Assembly (NCBI RefSeq): GCF_013342985.1
Contig: NZ_CP054490.1
Location: forward strand, 1,116,001 to 1,180,000
Origin: Candidatus Ruthia endofausta
GTDB taxonomy: Bacteria; Pseudomonadota; Gammaproteobacteria; PS1; Pseudothioglobaceae
DNA length: 64,000 nucleotides
Direction: 5' to 3'
The notes beneath the pieces were generated by a model that did not search any database, was not told the origin of the DNA, and saw only the letters and a list, made by a program, of their open reading frames with translations. Of the stretch, positions 58,817-64,000 are shown in pieces. Positions within the stretch are counted from its first letter, which is position 1; the number at the start of each line of letters is the position of its first letter. Made by a program: the position numbers and the translations under genes.

Positions 58817-60028
58817 ATGAACAAAACAAACATAAACAAAGTGGTTCTTGCCTATTCAGGCGGACTGGATACAAGTATTATTGTTAAATGGTTACAAAAT
58901 GCTTATCAATGCGAAGTGGTGACTTTTACCGCTGATATTGGTCAAGGCGAAGAAGTAGAGCCTGCACGCGCTAAGGCAAAAGCTGCAGGTGTTAAAGAGA
59001 TTTATATTGAAGATTTGCGTGAAGAATTTGCACGTGATTTTGTTTTCCCAATGTGTCGTGCCAATGCCATTTATGAGGGTGAATACTTATTAGGTACTTC
59101 CATTGCCCGTCCGCTGATTTCTAAGCGTTTAGTAGAAATTGCTCATCAGGTAGGTGCAGATGCAATCAGTCACGGCGCAACAGGTAAAGGTAATGATCAG
59201 GTTCGTTTTGAGTTAAATGCTTATGCGTTGGACGCAGATATCCAAGTGATTGCACCGTGGCGTGAGTGGGATTTGTCCTCGCGTGAAAATTTAATGGATT
59301 ATGCACAAAAACACGGTATTGAGATTGATTACAAAAAGCAATCAAAAAAATCTCCCTACTCAATGGATGCAAATTTACTTCATATTTCTTATGAAGGCGA
59401 TATCTTAGAAGATCCTTGGGCAGAGCCTGAAGAAGACATGTGGCGTTGGACAGTTTCACCTGAAAATGCACCTGATAAGGCAGAATACGTTGAAATTACT
59501 TTTGAAAAAGGCGACATTACCGCTATTAATGGCAAATTAATGAGTCCCGCTTCGGTGATGGAAGATTTAAACAAACGCGCAGGTGCGCACGGTATTGGTC
59601 GTGATGATATTGTGGAGAATCGTTTTGTGGGCATGAAGTCTCGTGGCTGTTATGAAACACCTGCAGGTACTGTTATGCTAAAGACACATCGAGCTATGGA
59701 GTCACTCACACTTGACCGTGCTGCTGCACATCTTAAAGATGAACTCATGCCTAAATATGCTGAGATGGTTTATAACGGTTTTTGGTTTGCGCCAGAACGT
59801 GAAATGCTACAAGCCGCTATTGATAAAACTCAAGAAACTGTCAATGGCACTGTTCGCCTTAAGTTTTACAAGGGCAATATTACTATTGTAGGTCGTCAAT
59901 CTAAGGATAGTTTATTTAGTGAAAAAATTGCTACTTTTGAGGACGATGAAGGCGCATACAATCAAAAAGATGCTGCTGGATTTATAAAACTCAATGCGTT
60001 GCGTTTGCGCCTTAAGGCATTAAAGTAG
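58817..60028 (+). CDS. argG: Argininosuccinate synthase
   Basis: 403 residues. ATP PP-motif [59 protein letters not shown], and citrulline/aspartate binding PWREWD and [19 protein letters not shown]. Penultimate step of arginine synthesis. It is monocistronic here; argH is not adjacent. Confidence 0.97.
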   Translation: MNKTNINKVVLAYSGGLDTSIIVKWLQNAYQCEVVTFTADIGQGEEVEPARAKAKAAGVKEIYIEDLREEFARDFVFPMCRANAIYEGEYLLGTSIARPLISKRLVEIAHQVGADAISHGATGKGNDQVRFELNAYALDADIQVIAPWREWDLSSRENLMDYAQKHGIEIDYKKQSKKSPYSMDANLLHISYEGDILEDPWAEPEEDMWRWTVSPENAPDKAEYVEITFEKGDITAINGKLMSPASVMEDLNKRAGAHGIGRDDIVENRFVGMKSRGCYETPAGTVMLKTHRAMESLTLDRAAAHLKDELMPKYAEMVYNGFWFAPEREMLQAAIDKTQETVNGTVRLKFYKGNITIVGRQSKDSLFSEKIATFEDDEGAYNQKDAAGFIKLNALRLRLKALK

Positions 60029-60108
60029 TTTTTGTATTTTCCTGTACTGGGAAAGGTCTGGTGAACTCCTATTGTAAAATAGATCATAATATAGTACTAT
60101 TTGATTAT

Positions 60109-60366
60109 ATGAACGCTAATCACGCATTGTTTGTATAGTAATATTTCTGATTTGAGAAAGTATCCTAGTCGTTTTATTAAAGAAGCAGAACAAGAAGTGA
60201 CCGCTATTTTTAACTATGGGACTTAGGGTCTTATCTTGTACCACCTAAGGTATTAGATGAACTACTTGAGATGAAAGCCGATAAAGAGCCTTTTAATCGT
60301 ATTAAAAATATGGACTTATCCCAAGCGGTAGATGTAAACATTAATGAGTTAATTAATGAGTTATAA
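60109..60366 (+). pseudogene. RelB/Phd-type antitoxin remnant
   Basis: ATG 60109 opens into NANHALFV then stops; SNISDLRKYPSRFIKEAEQE and VTAIFN continue, then a stop, then SYLVPPKVLDELLEMKADKE and PFNRIKNMDLSQAVDVNINE. The pattern S.SDL...P...I..A. .EVTAI.N....AYLVP...Y. .L is antitoxin of relBE/phd type. Two or more stops or shifts. Confidence 0.7.
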
Positions 60367-60507
60367 ATTTCAGTTTATGTCTAATGCGCTTAAAGGCATT
60401 ATAAAATTGAATTACATTCAATTAGTTATTGTTTAATTTATAAAGTAACTAATGATAAATGCATTGTATTAGTTGTTGAAGTTAACCGCCGAGATAAGTA
60501 TTTATAA
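60356..60507 (+). pseudogene. RelE-type toxin remnant
   Basis: Starts inside the antitoxin end (ATGAGTTATAAATTTCAG): MSYKFQFMSNALKGIIKLN, then frame changes, YRLVY-like remnants replaced by VIV, and VTNDKCIVLVVEVNRRDKYL with stop. The middle of the toxin is deleted and the final catalytic/C-terminal part (V.VGKRE...) is reduced to RRDKYL. Confidence 0.6.
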
Positions 60508-60533
60508 AAACATTTAATTAATCGGGCTTTTTA

Positions 60534-60607
60534 TGGAGACTGGGACCGGAGTCGAACCGGTCTGTAAGGCTTTGCAGGCCCCTGCATAACCACTTTGCTA
60601 CCCAGTC
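60534..60607 (-). tRNA. tRNA-Cys (GCA)
   Basis: 74-nt cloverleaf with encoded CCA: acceptor GACTGGG pairs with CCCAGTC; D-arm AGCAAAGTGGTTATGC; anticodon loop CTGCAAA (GCA); T-stem ACCGG/CCGGT. The anticodon stem has two G-U pairs. Position beside tRNA-Gly and pgsA is as in E. coli. Confidence 0.95.
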
Positions 60608-60638
60608 ATGTTTAACACACTTGCAAAAGCGATAATAA

Positions 60639-60680
60639 AAAGACCTGATGTTGTTCTTTTTTTGGAAAAAACAGGTCTTT
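60639..60680. repeat. 9-bp inverted repeat between tRNA-Gly and tRNA-Cys
   Basis: AAAGACCTG at 60639-60647 and CAGGTCTTT at 60672-60680, with a 24-nt spacer. On the minus strand, which transcribes tRNA-Gly then tRNA-Cys, the second arm is followed by TTTTTATT, resembling an intrinsic terminator or attenuator. Confidence 0.6.
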
Positions 60681-60685
60681 GAATT

Positions 60686-60761
60686 TGGAGCGGGAAACGA
60701 GATTCGAACTCGCGACATTCACGTTGGCAACGTGATGCTCTACCAGCTGAGCTATTCCCGC
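60686..60761 (-). tRNA. tRNA-Gly (GCC)
   Basis: 76-nt cloverleaf with encoded CCA: acceptor GCGGGAA/TTCCCGC, D-arm TAGCTCAGCTGGTAGAGCA, anticodon loop TTGCCAA (GCC), T-loop TTCGAAT. Matches glyW-type position next to pgsA. Confidence 0.96.
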
Positions 60762-60813
60762 ATAGGTGATAAATTATAGTGTTTTTTAGATAATAGTCAA
60801 GTCAGATTTGGCA

Positions 60814-61398
60814 TTAATTATTAAAAGTTTTGCGCCCTTCTTTTAGATAGATAAACCCAGACCATAAGGTTAAAAAAGTTGCTATTAATAATAAAACAAC
60901 ACCGATTTCAAAACTTGGCAGTCCAAAGAAAGGTTGCTGGTATAATAAAAACAAAATGGCAAATATTTGTACAAAGGTTTTCACTTTACCCATCCAAGAA
61001 ACATTGACATTTGATCTTTGTCCAATAGTCCCCATCCATTCTCTAAGTGCTGAGACTAAAATTTCACGCGAAATAATAATAAGCGCACAAACGCTAATAT
61101 ACCAATGTGTATCAGTCGGGTAGAAGTCTACCAAGAGGATGAGCGCAGTGGAAACCATGAGTTTATCCGCAACAGGATCTAAAAAAGCACCAAGTTGAGA
61201 GGTCATATCAAGCTTTCTTGCTAGGTAGCCATCAAAATAATCGGTGGCACTAATAAGTGCATAAGTGCCTGTAAGTAGGAGATTAATCCAAGTAAACGCA
61301 GGCATTATAGAGTAAGCAGGCTGAAAATAATACAAACTTACAAACACTGGAATTAGAAAAATTCTTGATAGGGTTAGAATGTTTGGAATTGTGGTCAT
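60814..61398 (-). CDS. pgsA: CDP-diacylglycerol--glycerol-3-phosphate 3-phosphatidyltransferase
   Basis: 194 residues from ATG 61398 (MTTIPNILTLSRIFLIPVF). CDP-alcohol phosphotransferase motif D..DG..AR........G..LD..AD is in SATDYFDGYLARKLDM and TSQLGAFLDPVADKL. Several membrane helices. First step of phosphatidylglycerol synthesis. Longer in-frame starts run into tRNA-Arg. tRNA-Gly and tRNA-Cys follow it on the minus strand. Confidence 0.95.
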   Translation of the reverse strand: MTTIPNILTLSRIFLIPVFVSLYYFQPAYSIMPAFTWINLLLTGTYALISATDYFDGYLARKLDMTSQLGAFLDPVADKLMVSTALILLVDFYPTDTHWYISVCALIIISREILVSALREWMGTIGQRSNVNVSWMGKVKTFVQIFAILFLLYQQPFFGLPSFEIGVVLLLIATFLTLWSGFIYLKEGRKTFNN

Positions 61399-61434
61399 AG
61401 ATTGGTTGTTATGACAAGTGTTGAAAAATATATA

Positions 61435-61511
61435 TGGTGCGCTCGGCGGGAGTCGAACCTGCAACCGCTCGGTTCGTAGCCGAGTACTCTATCCAATTGA
61501 GCCACGAGCGC
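61435..61511 (-). tRNA. tRNA-Arg (ACG)
   Basis: 77-nt cloverleaf with encoded CCA: acceptor GCGCTCG/CGAGCGC, D-arm TGGCTCAATTGGATAGAGTA, anticodon loop CTACGAA (ACG, read as inosine after TadA). The T-stem GCAGG/CCCGC has an A-C mismatch at the third pair. Just upstream of pgsA on the same strand. Confidence 0.92.
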
Positions 61512-61564
61512 ATCAAGGGCGTTATTATCGCTATATTTGCATTAAAGGTCAAGGTCAATCGGAT

Positions 61565-62818
61565 TTATTTTTTTAGCAAACCAACCAATTCATCTAATTT
61601 TGCCGTTCTAGAGCCTTTTATAAGCACAGTAGCATTGGCATGGTTGGCTAACAGGTGGTCGGCTAATTGCTGTTTGCTGTCAAAGTGAATACCACAGTAA
61701 TGTTGTGCTAGCTTGCCATAGCTATAAAAAGTATCGGCAGATTTTTTGGCTAATTGGCCGATTTTAAGATGGTGTGTTTTTGAATCATTGCCTAATTCTC
61801 CCATAGCGCCAAGTACGACAATTCTTTCTCCAGAGAAACCTTGTAACGCTTTAAGGGCGGCAGTCGTAGAATGTGGATTAGCATTGTAAGTGTCATCAAT
61901 GATTCTAAATTCTTTGGTGTTGATAATCTCTAACCTGCCATATTCTGTCTTTGTTGCCTCTAAGCCTTGCTTGATTAGATTGATATTAATTCCTAGGGCG
62001 TAAGCACAAGCACTAGCTGCCAAGGCATTTTCAATATTATGCGCACCGATTAAGTTAAGTGTGATTGATATTTTTTGCTGATGAATATTTAAATCAAACT
62101 TACTATTAATAACTTTGCTAGCAAAAATATCACCACCTTTACCAAAACTAACATCACCCGTAAAAGTGCTTTGAGTATTAACAATATTTTGCGAATTATT
62201 TGAGTAAATTTCACCTTTGGCTTTGACTAAATTATCAAACCCACCAAATTCACCAATATGTGCATCAAGCGTGTTGGTCACAATGACAATATCAGGATTA
62301 ACCATCTCACGCAGATGTGCAATTTCACCTAAATGCTTAGCCCCCATTTCAATTACTGCATATTGGTGCTGCCCTTCCAGTGTTAACAAGGTCATTGGTA
62401 CGCCCAGATGGTTATTCAAATTACCCTGAGTTTTTAGCGTTGGTGCTTGCAAATTTAAGATATTTGCTAGCATGTTTTTGGTGGTGGTTTTACCGTTACT
62501 ACCTGTAATAGCAACCACAATAGGTTTGATGTTTTTAAGATGCCAACTGGCAATTGTACTCAGTGCAAGTTGTGTGTCATCCAACACTAGTGTTGGCAGT
62601 TGACTATCTACAGATTTGCTAGCAACAATTGCTACTGCGCCCATTTGTTGCGCTTGGTCAACGTAGTCATGCGCATCAAAATTATCACCAACTAAAGCTA
62701 AAAACAGTGCACCATCCATGCGTTTACGAGTGTCGGTACAAATGCCTGCAAATTCAACATCAGTAGTACAATCTGTTTTTAATACTTGGGCAATAGTGCT
62801 TGTGGTAGTTTGTAGCAT
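61565..62818 (-). CDS. murF: UDP-N-acetylmuramoyl-tripeptide--D-alanyl-D-alanine ligase
   Basis: 417 residues, Mur ligase with three domains. ATP loop VAITGSNGKTTTKNMLA near 106-122, MTLLTLEGQHQYAVIEMGA, NIENALAASACAYALG, DDTYNANPHST and the C-terminal VLIKGSRTAKLDELV are complete. Last cytoplasmic amino acid addition in peptidoglycan precursor synthesis. murE, its normal immediate neighbour, lies 1 kb away beyond an insert of decayed genes. Confidence 0.95.
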   Translation of the reverse strand: MLQTTTSTIAQVLKTDCTTDVEFAGICTDTRKRMDGALFLALVGDNFDAHDYVDQAQQMGAVAIVASKSVDSQLPTLVLDDTQLALSTIASWHLKNIKPIVVAITGSNGKTTTKNMLANILNLQAPTLKTQGNLNNHLGVPMTLLTLEGQHQYAVIEMGAKHLGEIAHLREMVNPDIVIVTNTLDAHIGEFGGFDNLVKAKGEIYSNNSQNIVNTQSTFTGDVSFGKGGDIFASKVINSKFDLNIHQQKISITLNLIGAHNIENALAASACAYALGININLIKQGLEATKTEYGRLEIINTKEFRIIDDTYNANPHSTTAALKALQGFSGERIVVLGAMGELGNDSKTHHLKIGQLAKKSADTFYSYGKLAQHYCGIHFDSKQQLADHLLANHANATVLIKGSRTAKLDELVGLLKK

Positions 62819-62830
62819 AAGGACTTATGG

Positions 62831-63076
62831 TTAGTTCGTTCCATTATAAAGCGTCTTCAAAGAAACAACAAACATATCTATTTGAAGGATTTTTGCAATT
62901 TTTAATAAGTGTTCAACGTTGAAATGCTTTCTGTTTATTCCAATTTCGCTCATAGATACGATACTTACCGATTTATAACACATTTCCAATGCCGATGTTA
63001 GTTGCGACATGCCTTTTTCATGCGCTGTTTTTCTGACATTTTTACCAATAATTAAATGGACTTGATTGATGTTTAT
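62831..63076 (-). pseudogene. XRE-family helix-turn-helix regulator, start codon lost
   Basis: An open frame NINQVHLIIGKNVRKTAHEK, GMSQLTSALEMCYKSVSIVS, MSEIGINRKHFNVEHLLKIA and KILQIDMFVVS fits a whole XRE domain (about 75-80 residues). No ATG, GTG or TTG exists before the first helix; the codon where a start is expected is ATA at 63076-63074, preceded by an in-frame stop (TAG) after a few codons. A downstream ATG at 63010 would lack helix 1. It may be dead or use a rare start. Confidence 0.6.
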
Positions 63077-63135
63077 ATCCTAAAGAGTAAACTCCTAATC
63101 ATAATATTTACTAAAGTAGTTTACTCTTTAGGATA
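63076..63135. repeat. Perfect 18-bp inverted repeat upstream of the XRE relic
   Basis: TATCCTAAAGAGTAAACT at 63076-63093 and its exact reverse complement at 63118-63135, 24 nt apart. The inner arm touches the first codons of the XRE frame, a usual place for an autoregulatory operator. It could also be a structural or element-end remnant. Confidence 0.75.
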
Positions 63136-63188
63136 CAATTTTGTTCAACGACTTATTGTGAGTAGGTTTATTTTTTTAAAACAACAAG

Positions 63189-63762
63189 ATAAAAATACTA
63201 GTGATGGTCGCTGCAATAACGAACCTGTCGTCAACGGCAGTTATGGCAGAAGGTGATATATATTTTGGTGTTGGGTTTGTTGAGTCATCGTTTAGCGAAA
63301 CTGATGATGGCGTAAAACCAGAGTATGCTGAAAACATATTACAAGTTATTAATCGGTAATCGTCTTTCCGACACTGTGTCTATAATGACATGACAATAGG
63401 CTGATTTTTCTACAGGCGATATAACTTTCAACGATAAAAAGACAATAGTAATAAACGGAACCCAGTGGTTATCGACACAGTCTGACAGGAGTATTGTGTA
63501 GCAGGATTATATCATTTTAACCGGAATACAGCATTTTCGCCATTTGTCAAGTTTGTTATGCATTATTGGGATATTAAAGCCAATCTAAAATCAGACGATA
63601 AAAGAGTAACAGAAAAGGATGATGGATTTGATATGTTTTATAGTGTTGGTGTAGATGGTAAAATGACTAACTAGTATGAAATACTGTTTAGAGTATGAGG
63701 GTATGTAAGTAGACAATAATGATGTGGACAATATTGGCATTGGTTTATTGTTTGATTTCTAA
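63189..63762 (+). pseudogene. Outer membrane beta-barrel protein pseudogene
   Basis: Signal peptide remnant and start of mature part: ILVMVAAITNLSSTAVMAEG, DIYFGVGFVESSFSETDDG, then a stop at 63358. Scattered stops follow; the end reads YCLEYEGM, then VDNNDVDNIGIGLLFDF with the C-terminal Phe of a beta-barrel strand. About 190 residues in all, broken by many stops and frame changes. Specific porin/adhesin family unknown. Confidence 0.7.
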
Positions 63763-63765
63763 GCA

Positions 63766-63790
63766 AACAGAACAGAACAGAACAGAACAG
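63766..63790. repeat. AACAG pentanucleotide repeat, five copies
   Basis: Five perfect tandem copies of AACAG directly after the stop of the outer membrane protein relic. Outside a coding frame now. Simple repeats like this are prone to slippage. Confidence 0.9.
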
Positions 63791-63843
63791 AAGTCTTATT
63801 TGTTGATTTTTATTAGTAAGTAAGGCTTTTCCCCAGCCAAAAG

Positions 63844-64000
63844 TTAAGTAACTTTAATACTATTTTGGGCAATTTTTAAGTCATTTAGATAGATTACTTT
63901 ATCAGAGAATTGTTGCGTAGTTTCGTGCCCTTTACCAGCAATTAGTAAGCATTCATTTTTTTTGAGTGTTGTCATTGCCGTTTCGATAGCGAGCTGCCTG
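63844..64000 (-). CDS. murE: UDP-MurNAc-tripeptide synthetase MurE (C-terminal part)
   Basis: C-terminal 51 residues, running off the right edge: RQLAIETAMTTLKKNECLLI, AGKGHETTQQFSDKVIYLND and a short tail ending IKVT before TAA. The AGKGHE...... motif is the MurE/UDP-MurNAc-tripeptide ligase C terminus. It is on the same strand as murF, consistent with a mur cluster, but separated from it by a decayed insert. Confidence 0.88.
   Translation of the reverse strand, partial: RQLAIETAMTTLKKNECLLIAGKGHETTQQFSDKVIYLNDLKIAQNSIKVT

Overview
The window looks like the chromosome of a low-GC gammaproteobacterium undergoing genome reduction. Housekeeping genes have gammaproteobacterial order: ispE/tRNA-Gln/prs, rpoD/tRNA-Ile2, pgsA/tRNA-Gly/tRNA-Cys, sucCD, rnfABCDG, tyrS next to ssrA. 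A probable DsrS (reverse dissimilatory sulfite reductase accessory protein), a periplasmic metallo-beta-lactamase-fold hydrolase, and many recognisable pseudogenes point to a sulfur-oxidising symbiont or close relative of the SUP05/Ruthia/Vesicomyosocius group. That assignment is inference; no rRNA is present to settle it. Layout: 0-7 kb holds yrfG (partial), cysS, a peroxiredoxin, a dead rubredoxin, leuB, a glutaredoxin-like gene, an MBL hydrolase, a dead MFS transporter, nudE and a dead aat. 7-11.5 kb is a compact lptM-lysA-yhbY-lpxB-nadC run facing cysQ. 11.5-20.8 kb is mostly minus strand: tRNA-Ile2, rpoD, prs, tRNA-Gln, ispE, orn, trpD, pepP, dead rsmE, dsrS-like, a frameshifted small membrane gene, proC. 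20.9-28 kb has gph, bioA, a relict phage-type regulator pair, priA, ybeY, tilS and accA. 28-33 kb has ccoS, a DUF47/pit phosphate pair, a BolA-like gene, two dead cysteine-rich small genes and a DEAD-box helicase. 32.8-36.5 kb is a decayed integrative element at the 3' end of ssrA: dead mazEF, alpA fragment, YagK/YfjJ-like replication gene, an intact lipoprotein gene and a broken tyrosine integrase. 36.5-45 kb has ssrA, tyrS, proA, holA, lptE, ftsH, folP, glmM. 45-47 kb is a graveyard: ogt, a RidA homologue and an assimilatory sulfate reduction set (DUF934, DUF2061, cysH). 47-51.2 kb is rnfABCDG without an adjacent rnfE, followed by the ruins of queA and a HIT gene. 51.8-60 kb has a ketopantoate-reductase-like gene, sucDC, efp-epmA, a Sel1-repeat protein, dead UPF0260 and DUF2914 genes, argG and a dead relBE pair. 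60.5-64 kb has tRNA-Cys, tRNA-Gly, pgsA, tRNA-Arg, murF, relics of a XRE regulator and an outer-membrane protein, and the 3' end of murE. Together the intact genes serve amino-acid (Lys, Leu, Trp, Pro, Arg), lipid A, peptidoglycan, NAD, biotin, folate and isoprenoid synthesis plus basic information processing, while accessory, regulatory, RNA-modification, toxin-antitoxin and sulfate-assimilation genes are decaying. I found no intact novel multi-gene system. The most unusual pieces are two strong inverted repeats between ssrA and the relict integrase, the relict phage-type switch, and the regulator relic with an 18-bp inverted repeat between murE and murF.
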